NCBI GenBank assembly: GCA_036261625.1
Contig: DATAKL010000007.1
Span: forward strand, 1 to 64,000
Direction: 5' to 3'
DNA: 64,000 nucleotides
Source of the DNA: JAAXKN01 sp036261625
GTDB taxonomy: Bacteria; Bacteroidota; Ignavibacteria; Ignavibacteriales; SURF-24
Below are positions 18,196 to 26,538 of the stretch, in pieces. How positions within the stretch are numbered: the stretch's first letter is position 1; the number at the start of each line of letters is the position of its first letter. The notes beneath the pieces were generated by a model. That model was not told the origin of the DNA. It did no database searches and saw only the letters and a list, made by a program, of their open reading frames with translations. The translations under genes were made by a program, and so were the position numbers.

Positions 18196-19545
18196 ATGAT
18201 AAAACCCAAAAACATAATAATTATAGGCGGAAACGCCTCTGGACCAGCCGCCGCGGCAAAGGCCAAGCGTACCTGCCCGGAGGCTGAGGTTATTATGTTT
18301 GAAGAAGGGGAGTTTATCTCTACCGGCACCTGCGAACTCCCCTACGTTGTTGCAGGCGACATATGCTGCTATAAAAACCTTGTCTTTTACAGCCCCGAGA
18401 GCTTCTTCCAGGAAAAAGGGGTAAAGGTTTTTGTAAGACACCGCGTTGAAGAGATCAACAGAATGGATAAGACCGTGACCGTTAGGAACTTAGAGGAAGG
18501 GAAACTTCTTCAGTTCAGCTACGACAGGCTTATTCTTGCAACCGGTTCAACTGCCAGGAAACTCTCCTATATTCCCGATGACCTTGAAAACGTTTTCCGT
18601 CTTAAGACCGTGCGCGACCTGGTCTCAATCAGAATGTTCATTAAAGAACACGGCCTTAAGTCTGCCGTAATTATCGGATCGGGCTACATAGGTCTTGAGA
18701 TGGCTGAATCATTTAACAGAATAGGATGCCACGTTACTTTAGTGGAAAAAGACAGGCTTCCTTTGCCTTCTTCCGAACCTGAAATCCAGTATCTCATGCT
18801 GGAAATTCTGAAGGAAAAAGGGATCGATTTCTATGGCGGCATTTCAGAAATGAAACCGCTAATTTCAGGAAACCGCCTTAAGGCTTTTAAGATCGAAGGG
18901 CGTGAGGTGGAAACGGACCTTGTACTCGTTGCCGCAGGCTTTATCCCCAATACCTCGCTTGCCGTAAAGACGAGGCTGGAACTTGGGCGCACGGGCGCAA
19001 TCAAGGTTGATAATAAGCTCAGAACAAGCGATCAGAATATATTTGCCGCAGGGGATAATATTGAAGTAACTGAGAAAGTTACGGGTAAAGCGGTCTATCT
19101 TCCGCTTGCTTCAATTGCACACCAGGCAGGCCACATTGCAGGCGAAAACGCAGCAGGCGGAAATAAATTCATGAAGCCCGTAATTAAAAATGTGGCCGTG
19201 AGGTTTTTCGACAAGGCATACGTAAGCGTTGGGCTCAATGAAACCGAAGCGCTCGAGACCGGCTTCAGAGCCCTTTCAGTGCGCGAGGTATTGCCTAATC
19301 TGGTAAGGGTTATGCCCGAAAGTGAAAAAGTCTTCGGCAAGCTGGTCTACGATAAAAACTCTTATAAAATACTTGGAGCTTCATTCTTAGGGGGAAAAGA
19401 AGCTATAGGATATGGCGATCTTATCTCGTCTTTTATTCATACGGGGACGGACGTTCGTACCTTAGGCGAACTGTATTATAATTATACACCTCCGCTTTCA
19501 CCTTTTATAAATTTGCTATCTGTCCTGGGCCGTAAAGTGCGTTAA
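18196..19545 (+). CDS. FAD-dependent pyridine nucleotide-disulfide oxidoreductase (CoA-disulfide reductase/NADH oxidase-like)
   Basis: A 449-residue flavoprotein. The N-terminal FAD-binding Rossmann motif is GGNASGPAAAAKAKR (residues 11-25). A redox-active cysteine, Cys46 in STGTCELPY, is at the position used by CoA-disulfide reductases and NADH oxidases. A second dinucleotide motif (IGSGYIGLEMAESF) binds NAD(P)H, and IFAAGDNIE contacts FAD. The C-terminal dimerisation domain is complete and no rhodanese domain is fused. Probable role: NAD(P)H-dependent reduction of a low-molecular-weight disulfide, polysulfide or oxygen. The exact substrate cannot be decided from sequence. Confidence 0.85.
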   Translation: MIKPKNIIIIGGNASGPAAAAKAKRTCPEAEVIMFEEGEFISTGTCELPYVVAGDICCYKNLVFYSPESFFQEKGVKVFVRHRVEEINRMDKTVTVRNLEEGKLLQFSYDRLILATGSTARKLSYIPDDLENVFRLKTVRDLVSIRMFIKEHGLKSAVIIGSGYIGLEMAESFNRIGCHVTLVEKDRLPLPSSEPEIQYLMLEILKEKGIDFYGGISEMKPLISGNRLKAFKIEGREVETDLVLVAAGFIPNTSLAVKTRLELGRTGAIKVDNKLRTSDQNIFAAGDNIEVTEKVTGKAVYLPLASIAHQAGHIAGENAAGGNKFMKPVIKNVAVRFFDKAYVSVGLNETEALETGFRALSVREVLPNLVRVMPESEKVFGKLVYDKNSYKILGASFLGGKEAIGYGDLISSFIHTGTDVRTLGELYYNYTPPLSPFINLLSVLGRKVR

Positions 19546-19742
19546 AGCTTTATTTTTTAAGATCTTAGGCATTAAAACCTGAAAACGCCTCAAAAAAATA
19601 TCCAACCTTTATTTTAATCTCATTTTGGTACATGTTTTGTGCTGCATGTCACTAAAAACTGCGTTTTTGGTGATTTTTCGCACAATATATTTCTGGTATC
19701 ATTTTTGGACTACAGAGCTGAATCAAAAAAGAAGGATAAAAA

Positions 19743-22700
19743 ATGAAAGCTCTAACGTTCAGAAATCTTCTTGCTATCGCGATACTGCTTCTAACCTCCA
19801 ATTTTTTATTGGCAAATAGCGGCAGCTGCGACCTGAGCGGGTTTTTGACCTATACCCAGGGGGGATGGGGTGCAGCAGCTCATGGAAAAAATCCCGGCAG
19901 CGTGCGCGATAAGTATTTTTCACAGGTGTTTCCCTCCGGACTTACTGTCGGCGGCCAGTATACAATGAAATTTACTACCTCACAGTCAATTCAGAATTAT
20001 CTTGGCGGACAGGGAACACCTTCCAAACTGACAAATAACTACACAAACCCGACGTCTACAGAGTCGGGAACTTTTGGTGTTCAGATGGTAGCTCTTACAC
20101 TAAATGTATATTTTGATGATGCGGGTAAAATAGGCTCAAATGCACTTGAATTAAAAGACCTGGTTATTCTTTCAGGCAAGTTTGCAGGAAAGACCGTCTC
20201 CGAATTCCTGGCTTTAGCAAACAGGGCCTTGGGCGGCGAGGCCATTTCGGGCTACACCTATTCGGACTTTAACGACGCCGCAACTAAAATAAATGAAAAC
20301 TTCGATAATGGAACGGCCGACGAGGGATTCCTTACATGCCCTTCAACCCCAAAGCCTGTTTCTTTGGGCGACAAGGTATGGCTCGATTCCGATATGGACG
20401 GCATACAGGCCTCAACTGAAGAGGGAATTGAAAATATTACCGTGCAGCTTTACGACTGCTCGGGGGCATTTATAAAGGAAACAACTACAGACCTCAACGG
20501 AAACTATTATTTCAAAAACCTTAATCCCGGCGACTACAAGGTGAAATTCGTTCTTCCTGAGGAATATCTCTTTACAAAGAAAGATATGGGAAGTGACGAA
20601 AAGGATTCTGATGCCGATCTGACGACCGGCTTTACATCCTGCTATACACTTGCCTCAGGTGACAACAACTGTACAGTTGATGCAGGCATTTATGAAAAAC
20701 CTGCTCCTGCCAAGGCTTCTATAGGAAACCTCGTTTGGAATGACCTGAACCAAAATGGCATTCAGGATAATGGTGAACAGGGCATCGCAAATGTTACCGT
20801 TGAGCTTTACACCTGTAGCGGAACTCTCGTTTCAACAACTACTACAAACTCGAACGGCATTTACGGATTTACTGGCCTGAATGCAGGTGATTATAAAGTT
20901 AAATTCATTCTTCCTGCAAGCTACACCTTCAGTCCCAAAGATGCTTCAGCAGCAAATGATGAAACCGATTCTGATGCGGACCTTACAACAGGCTTTACAA
21001 CCTGCTATACATTAAACGCGGGAGACGTCAATAACTCTTTGGATGCAGGCATGTATCAGGTCCAGGAGAACTTAAAGGCTGACCTCAGCCTGACGAAAAC
21101 AGTTGACAATGCTAATCCCAAAAACGGCGACAGGGTAACTTTCACGGTTACTCTTACAAATAACGGTCCCGATGACGCTCACGGCGTTTTTGTTTCTGAC
21201 CTTTTGATGCAGGGCCTAGATTTTATCTCGGCCACGGCTTCACTGGGTGAGTATGACAATACTACAGGCAGGTGGACTGTCGGAACAATTACGAAGAACG
21301 AGTCGGCAACTTTGACGGTTGTTGTTAAAGTTAATGCCGGAACTCTTATGACCGGAACGGTTGACCTTGGCACAGCTTCAAATTACAATCTGTTCGTACT
21401 GCAGGACCTCTCGCAGCCTTCAAGCGATACACAGGGCCGCCTGGCAGTAGGTCGTGATGCAGTGCTTTCAAACTACAGCGTCGGCGATCAGCTCTCAGCT
21501 ACTCCCGGCAGTGACGTTCTTGTAGTGGGACGTAATCTAACATTCACAAGCGGCGACATATACTATGGAAATGTTGTTTACGGAAATTCAACAAATCTTC
21601 CTATAGATCAGGTGGGCATAACTGGCGGAACCTTAAGACAGGGGACCCCGGTTGACTTTGATGCTGCCAGGACATACTTAAGAAATCTCTCCACTCAGCT
21701 TGCCTCAAGCGATACAAACGGCACGGTTGAATTCCAGTGGGGCGGCCTTACTTTAAGAGGTACAACTCCTCTTCTTAACGTATTTAACCTTTCAGGCGAC
21801 GTGCTCTCAAAGTCGAACAGCATGACAATCGACGTTCCTAACGGCGCTGTTGTTCTTGTTAATGTTTCGGGCGACAGCGTAAGCTGGACGGGCGGACTTA
21901 CCGTAAACGGCACCGATGTATCAAACGTTCTTTATAACTTTCATCAGGCAAGGGCGCTCAAAATTCAGGGGATTGACGTGAGGGGATCAATTTTGGCGCC
22001 TTTTGCCGATGTTAATTTCCCGGCAGGACAGCAGAACGGGCAGATGATCTGCAGCTCCCTTACAGGCAGGGCTCAGTTCAACAACGTCCGCTTCATCGGC
22101 AACATCCCGGCAGAAAGAAAGATCTCAAACATCGCTGAGGTTACGGCTGCAATTGAGCACGATCCCGATTCAACTCCCGGCAACGGAGTGGAAACAGAGG
22201 ATGACTTTGCAAAGGTGCTTGTAACCGTTAGCCCTGCTTCAGATAACGGTTCCGGAAACACCGGCGGCGGCAGCGGCGGAAACACAGAAAAGTGGCAGCA
22301 TGTGGCTGACTTTACATCGGGAGAAATTATCTGGAATATGACTTCCGACAACGATGGAAACCTTCTGGCCGGAACCTGGGGCGGAAAGATCTATAAGACA
22401 GAAGATAACGGACAGACCTGGGGTGTCTTGAATTCAGGCATGCAGGCAGCTTATATCTGGTCAATAGTTGTAAATTCAGAAGGAAGGATCTTTGCAGGAA
22501 CAGAAAAAGGAGTCTTTACTTCATCTGATAACGGTAAGACCTGGACTGAAACCGCTCTTAAGGGTGTGGATGTCCGCTCTTTGATTGAGGTTTCTGATGT
22601 TCTTTATGCCGGAGTCTGGGGTAAGGGCGTCTATAAGTCGCTGGACAATGGTGAGACCTGGACAGAAGTAAATAAGGGCCTTACATGCCTTGCAGTGCAC

Positions 22701-23441
22701 GCTCTTGCTGTAAGTTCAAAGGGAGATATCTTTGCCGGTACTTTCGGCGGCGGTGTCTTTAAGTCAAATGACGGAGGCATAAGCTGGACAGATCTTAATG
22801 CAGGATACCCCTTCATATGGGCTCTTGGAACAACTTCAGAGGGAAGCGTTTATGCCGGAACATACGGCGACGGAGTCTACTACTCAAATGACGGCGGAAC
22901 TTCGTGGTCCAGATCAAATAACGGCCTGGCCTCGCTCTTCATTTACTCGGTTACTGTTGATAATAAGGATAACGTTTATCTCTCTTCATGGGCAGGCGGC
23001 GTCTACACGGCCTCAGGTAACGGAACAGTCTGGAACTCACTTGGAATGGCAGGACAGGGCGTGTCTACAGTTGCTGTGAACCCCAAGACCGGATCGCTTT
23101 ATGTAGGCACCAGTCAGGGCTCAGTTTATTCAACTGCCTTAAGTGTAACAGGAGTAGAGGTAAAGAAGGATGTTCCTACTAAATTCACTCTGGAGCAGAA
23201 CTATCCGAACCCGTTTAACCCATCTACTTCAATTAAGTTCAGCATACCGGTTTCAGGCAGCTACTCGCTTAAAGTATACGACGTTCTCGGTAAGGAAGTT
23301 GCTGCACTCATCAATGGCGAGCTTAAGGAAGGCAATTACAATGTAAGCTTCAATGCAGAGAACCTTTCAACAGGTGTTTATATTTACCACCTGCAGGGCA
23401 GTAACGTAAGCATATCGAAGAAGATGGTTTTGATGAAGTAA
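19743..23441 (+). CDS. multidomain T9SS surface protein: SdrD B-like x2, DUF11, choice-of-anchor A, BNR propeller
   Basis: A 1232-residue exported protein (signal peptide ending near LLANSG). Domains in order: an N-terminal region (about 25-200); two SdrD B-like/Cna_B domains (about 204-319 and 320-440) with near-duplicate sequence such as GDYKVKF and DSDADLTTGFT; a DUF11 domain that starts at about 444; a choice-of-anchor A domain (about 536-793, LGTASNYNLFVLQDLSQ onwards); the remaining DUF11 strands (about 794-830, NIAEVTAAIEHDPDSTPGNG); a Gly/Ser linker; a BNR propeller (about 855-1135); and a T9SS sorting domain from LEQNYPNPFNPSTS near 1149. It is likely a long surface adhesin or stalk. 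An intrinsic terminator follows. Confidence 0.88.
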   Translation: MKALTFRNLLAIAILLLTSNFLLANSGSCDLSGFLTYTQGGWGAAAHGKNPGSVRDKYFSQVFPSGLTVGGQYTMKFTTSQSIQNYLGGQGTPSKLTNNYTNPTSTESGTFGVQMVALTLNVYFDDAGKIGSNALELKDLVILSGKFAGKTVSEFLALANRALGGEAISGYTYSDFNDAATKINENFDNGTADEGFLTCPSTPKPVSLGDKVWLDSDMDGIQASTEEGIENITVQLYDCSGAFIKETTTDLNGNYYFKNLNPGDYKVKFVLPEEYLFTKKDMGSDEKDSDADLTTGFTSCYTLASGDNNCTVDAGIYEKPAPAKASIGNLVWNDLNQNGIQDNGEQGIANVTVELYTCSGTLVSTTTTNSNGIYGFTGLNAGDYKVKFILPASYTFSPKDASAANDETDSDADLTTGFTTCYTLNAGDVNNSLDAGMYQVQENLKADLSLTKTVDNANPKNGDRVTFTVTLTNNGPDDAHGVFVSDLLMQGLDFISATASLGEYDNTTGRWTVGTITKNESATLTVVVKVNAGTLMTGTVDLGTASNYNLFVLQDLSQPSSDTQGRLAVGRDAVLSNYSVGDQLSATPGSDVLVVGRNLTFTSGDIYYGNVVYGNSTNLPIDQVGITGGTLRQGTPVDFDAARTYLRNLSTQLASSDTNGTVEFQWGGLTLRGTTPLLNVFNLSGDVLSKSNSMTIDVPNGAVVLVNVSGDSVSWTGGLTVNGTDVSNVLYNFHQARALKIQGIDVRGSILAPFADVNFPAGQQNGQMICSSLTGRAQFNNVRFIGNIPAERKISNIAEVTAAIEHDPDSTPGNGVETEDDFAKVLVTVSPASDNGSGNTGGGSGGNTEKWQHVADFTSGEIIWNMTSDNDGNLLAGTWGGKIYKTEDNGQTWGVLNSGMQAAYIWSIVVNSEGRIFAGTEKGVFTSSDNGKTWTETALKGVDVRSLIEVSDVLYAGVWGKGVYKSLDNGETWTEVNKGLTCLAVHALAVSSKGDIFAGTFGGGVFKSNDGGISWTDLNAGYPFIWALGTTSEGSVYAGTYGDGVYYSNDGGTSWSRSNNGLASLFIYSVTVDNKDNVYLSSWAGGVYTASGNGTVWNSLGMAGQGVSTVAVNPKTGSLYVGTSQGSVYSTALSVTGVEVKKDVPTKFTLEQNYPNPFNPSTSIKFSIPVSGSYSLKVYDVLGKEVAALINGELKEGNYNVSFNAENLSTGVYIYHLQGSNVSISKKMVLMK

Positions 23442-23465
23442 AATAATCAGTAATGTGACTAATGT

Positions 23466-23500
23466 AAAAAGGGCGGGAGCAATTCCGCCCTTTTTTCTTT
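23466..23500 (+). terminator. intrinsic terminator after the multidomain surface protein
   Basis: GGGCGG/CCGCCC stem (23471-23490) with an A-rich leader and a run of six T from 23491, 25-50 nt after the stop codon. Confidence 0.9.
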
Positions 23501-23604
23501 TTATTTTTACAAAATAAAAGTTATCTTATATAAATTTTTTAAGGAATTATATAGCCCTGAAATCTGTTCGGCTATTAGATATTTAATAAATAATAAAGGT
23601 AAAC

Positions 23605-24045
23605 ATGAAAAAAGCAGAGATCCACACCGAAAAGGGTGTCATGAAGGTGGAGTTCTACGAAAAAGACGCTCCCAACACTGTTAAAAATTTTGTTAGTCTT
23701 GCTGAAAAAGGTTTTTATAATGGTCTTACCTTCCACAGGGTAATCCCTAATTTTGTCATTCAGGGCGGATGCCCGAAGGGCGACGGAACAGGCGGACCCG
23801 GTTACAAAATCAAATGCGAAACCTCGGGCGGCAATCAGTATCACGACCGCGGAGTGCTCTCGATGGCGCATGCAGGTAAAGATACCGGCGGCTCGCAGTT
23901 TTTCATCTGCCACAACAGGGAAAACACACAGCATTTAGACCGCAAGCACACCTGCTTCGGCAAAGTAGTTGAAGGCCTGGATGTAATCGATCAGATCCGT
24001 CAGGGCGACAAAATTGAAAAGATTGTTGTCTTAGACGAAGAATAA
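23605..24045 (+). CDS. peptidyl-prolyl cis-trans isomerase (cyclophilin type)
   Basis: A 146-residue single-domain cyclophilin without signal peptide, so probably cytoplasmic. Active-site landmarks are present: FHRVIPNFVIQGG, a GTGGPGY turn, SMAHAGKDTGGSQFFIC and HTCFGKVVEGLDVID. The family catalyses proline isomerisation during protein folding. It forms a single-gene unit: terminators lie on both sides (about 23.48 and 24.09 kb). Slightly short for the family, as is usual for small bacterial cyclophilins. Confidence 0.95.
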   Translation: MKKAEIHTEKGVMKVEFYEKDAPNTVKNFVSLAEKGFYNGLTFHRVIPNFVIQGGCPKGDGTGGPGYKIKCETSGGNQYHDRGVLSMAHAGKDTGGSQFFICHNRENTQHLDRKHTCFGKVVEGLDVIDQIRQGDKIEKIVVLDEE

Positions 24046-24068
24046 GAACCAGCAGAAACATTGTTTAT

Positions 24069-24108
24069 AAGGCCGGAAAACAATCCCTTGTTTTCCGGCC
24101 TTTTTCTT
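24069..24108 (+). terminator. intrinsic terminator after the cyclophilin gene
   Basis: A 13-bp perfect stem (GGCCGGAAAACAA, 24071-24083, with its complement 24088-24100), loop TCCC, then TTTTTCTTTTT. Confidence 0.95.
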
Positions 24109-24264
24109 TTTACCCCTCTGGGAAGCCAGTTTTCCCCCCCCGGTAAGCCGATATAAATTGAATAATTCCCCGATAAAGTTATATTACCCTTAATCCGATG
24201 GGGATGCCTCTTTTCAGGCATATCCGGGGCTTTTTTCTGCTTCTAGAACAATGAGGGAGAAATT

Positions 24265-25722
24265 ATGAAAAAATATATACTATGCTGCATGGTGATTCTT
24301 CTTAGCAGCTTGTTAAATGCACAGCAGTATAAAATTAAAATGGCGCCTGCATTATCAGGCACCTTAATGTTCGGCGTTGACGGAGGTGTGGCCGTTGGAC
24401 TAACAGACTACGGCAATCTCAAACCCGATATCATGGGGCGGGTAAGTCTTGAATACTTCTTTCCCACGGTATCTTCAGGCATTTTTTCAATCCGCGGATT
24501 TGGACTCGGCGGGTACATAAAGGGAAGGGATCCCTACAGAACCCCGATTGAATTCCGTACAGATTTCTCCAGCCTGGGCGGGGGAGTCTCCTATAACTTT
24601 TCAGTCGGGAATGCCGTTTTCCCTTACGTATTTGCCGGAGCATCTTACATGTGGTTCGATCCGAGAGACATGAACCGTAACCGGCTCCCTCGGAATGCCG
24701 CAGGCGCATATAAAAGAAATGAGGTTAATTATAACGGCGAAATAGGCTTCCGTACGCTTTTATCGGACCAGATCAGTTTTAATATTTCAGCCGGAATTCA
24801 ACTGAGCCCGAATGACAACTGGGATGACCAGATCGCAAAGGGCAATAACGATATGATGCTCCAGGGAATGATAGGCTTTTCCTACCTGTTCTTTAGAAAA
24901 GTTGACAGCGACGGCGACGGGGTGGAGGACTCTAAGGACTTGTGCCCGAATACCCCACCCGGAGTAAAGGTGGATCAGTTCGGATGCCCGGTTGATGCTG
25001 ACGGAGACGGAGTGCCCGACTATCTCGATAAATGCCCTGACACGCCAAAAGGCGTGCGCGTGGATAAAAACGGGTGTCCCCTTGACAGTGACGGCGACGG
25101 AGTGCCGGATTACATGGACAAATGCCCCAACACGCCCAAAGGAGTGCAGGTGGACCAGAATGGGTGCCCATTAGATGCTGACGGGGATGGTGTGCCGGAC
25201 TACCTGGACAAATGTCCTGACACTCAAAAAGGGGTCAGGGTTGACAGTGACGGCTGCCCAATGGATAGTGACGGCGACGGTGTTCCTGATTATCTTGATA
25301 AGTGTCCTAACACGCCCAAAGGCGTGCAGGTAGATCAGAACGGCTGTCCGATTGAGAAGGAAAAAGTGACTGTAACGAAAAAGATCATTCTCTCGGGCGA
25401 CACCAATTTTGAAACCGGAAAGGCTCAGCTTCTTCCTGCAGCTTATCGGACACTTAACCGCCTGGCCGATGTAATGAAGAATAATCCTGAGACAAGGTGG
25501 AGAATTGAGGGACATACAGATTCCAGGGGTTCAGATCAGTCCAACATGATACTTTCGCAGAAGCGCGCTGAAGCTGTTGCCGATTACCTTGCAAGCATGG
25601 GTGTGGACCGCAGCAGATTAGTTATAGTTCCATACGGAAAGACGCGTCCCATTGCCCCCAACAACACAGCCGAAGGCCGTGCAATGAACAGGCGTGTGGA
25701 GGTAAAGCTGATTGAAGAATAA
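24265..25722 (+). CDS. OmpA-family outer-membrane protein with thrombospondin type 3 repeats
   Basis: A 485-residue protein with a signal peptide (MKKYILCCMVILLSSLLNAQ), an N-terminal membrane barrel of about 190 residues, five calcium-binding TSP3 repeats (residues about 213-363; each has DSDGDGVPDY-type acidic loops and a KCPNTPKGVQVDQNGCP-type spacer), and a C-terminal OmpA/MotB peptidoglycan-binding domain (about 370-485, RIEGHTDSRGS and NRRVEVKLIEE). It links the outer membrane to peptidoglycan. GAGGGAG lies 7-8 nt before the ATG. At DNA level the TSP3 units form an imperfect tandem repeat of roughly 90 bases between 24904 and 25355. Confidence 0.93.
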   Translation: MKKYILCCMVILLSSLLNAQQYKIKMAPALSGTLMFGVDGGVAVGLTDYGNLKPDIMGRVSLEYFFPTVSSGIFSIRGFGLGGYIKGRDPYRTPIEFRTDFSSLGGGVSYNFSVGNAVFPYVFAGASYMWFDPRDMNRNRLPRNAAGAYKRNEVNYNGEIGFRTLLSDQISFNISAGIQLSPNDNWDDQIAKGNNDMMLQGMIGFSYLFFRKVDSDGDGVEDSKDLCPNTPPGVKVDQFGCPVDADGDGVPDYLDKCPDTPKGVRVDKNGCPLDSDGDGVPDYMDKCPNTPKGVQVDQNGCPLDADGDGVPDYLDKCPDTQKGVRVDSDGCPMDSDGDGVPDYLDKCPNTPKGVQVDQNGCPIEKEKVTVTKKIILSGDTNFETGKAQLLPAAYRTLNRLADVMKNNPETRWRIEGHTDSRGSDQSNMILSQKRAEAVADYLASMGVDRSRLVIVPYGKTRPIAPNNTAEGRAMNRRVEVKLIEE

Positions 25723-25757
25723 ATTAATTACTAATTAATTCCCGTTATTAATGAATT

Positions 25758-25790
25758 CCCGTTTGGGCGAGCGGCGCTCGCCCAAACGGG
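25758..25790. repeat. RAYT-2 palindrome, left side
   Basis: A perfect 16-bp inverted repeat with a one-base centre: CCCGTTTGGGCGAGCG (25758-25773) and its complement (25775-25790). The core GGGCGAGCGGCGCTCGCCC is shared with the palindromes at 26421 and 26488 on the other side of the transposase. It also lies between convergent genes and could stop transcription there. Confidence 0.85.
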
Positions 25791-25793
25791 ATA

Positions 25794-26318
25794 TCATTCT
25801 CCAGGTGAATAATATTTATCAATCTCCCATTTTAAAGGATTAGTCGCAATATATTGTTGAATTACATATAGGTCCTTATCATTGCGTATGATATGTTCAT
25901 AATAGTTCCTTTGCCAGATTGAAAATTTATATCCCAACATATTTTTCGCTTTAGAAGTTACTGCAGACTTAAATCCGGCGACAAAAGAGGTGAGTGATTT
26001 TACGGGAAGTATCCTGGATGATCTCTCAGATTGATCAGGTGAGTTATTATGAAGAATTGGTGCAGGATTATCAAGGATAACAATAGCGTGAATATGATTA
26101 GGCATAACTACATATTCATCAAAAGAAATTTCCTTACGAATCATGACAGAATTTAGAAATTCCTCCAGAACTAATTTTCCAAGAGAATTTAACTCAACTT
26201 TCCCATTTTTTACATTACCAAACAATATTCTGTGCTCAAATGTGCAGATTGTAATAAAGTAAAATCCATAAGAGCTGTAGTCATACTCTTTTAGTCTGAT
26301 GGAATGTCTTGTATTCAT
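25794..26318 (-). CDS. REP-associated tyrosine transposase, second family
   Basis: A 174-residue Y1 transposase from the ATG at 26318 (MNTRHSIRLKEYDYSSYGFY, the usual RAYT start); the frame is open 60 nt further, to an ATG at 26378. The HUH motif is MPNHIHAIV and the candidate catalytic tyrosine is in IQQYIATNPLKW. It is only distantly similar to the RAYT at 13202 and sits among a different palindrome family (25758, 26421, 26488). AT-rich relative to its neighbours. No disruption is visible, so it may be functional. Confidence 0.85.
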   Translation of the reverse strand: MNTRHSIRLKEYDYSSYGFYFITICTFEHRILFGNVKNGKVELNSLGKLVLEEFLNSVMIRKEISFDEYVVMPNHIHAIVILDNPAPILHNNSPDQSERSSRILPVKSLTSFVAGFKSAVTSKAKNMLGYKFSIWQRNYYEHIIRNDKDLYVIQQYIATNPLKWEIDKYYSPGE

Positions 26319-26417
26319 GAGACGCTTTTTGCTTGAATTATAGCAAAAAGACGTTATGGTTTCTGTAATGGAAGTCACTAAAAAATTCTAAAACTCAAAT
26401 TTCAATTCATATCGATG

Positions 26418-26510
26418 TAGGGGCGAGCGGCGCTCGCCCGGAATAGACACCATGGTATAGATTAAAACAAAAGCTGAATTAATTGCAGGGCGAGCGCCGC
26501 TCGCCCCTAC
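26418..26510. repeat. pair of inverted RAYT-2 palindromes
   Basis: Two copies of GTAGGGGCGAGCGGCGCTCGCCC, one forward (from 26417) and one reverse-complement (26488-26510), 48 bases apart. With the copy at 25758 they bracket the second transposase. A forward/reverse pair with a short linker is the classic bipartite REP layout. Confidence 0.82.
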
Positions 26511-26538
26511 GGGAATTTAAGGCAAATTCCGTTGCTTT

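Noticed and set aside
18196..19545. Annotation of the flavoprotein as a rhodanese-fused CoA-disulfide reductase
   Set aside because: The chain ends after the dimerisation domain at 449 residues; there is no rhodanese domain.
19625..19819. 64-codon open frame before the multidomain surface protein
   Set aside because: Overlaps the signal-peptide coding start of the real gene at 19743 in another frame and has no ribosome site.
24904..25355. Regular tandem DNA repeat that could be mistaken for a CRISPR array or satellite
   Set aside because: It is in frame inside the OmpA-family gene and encodes TSP3 calcium-binding repeats; there are no unique spacers between units. No CRISPR array was seen in the window.
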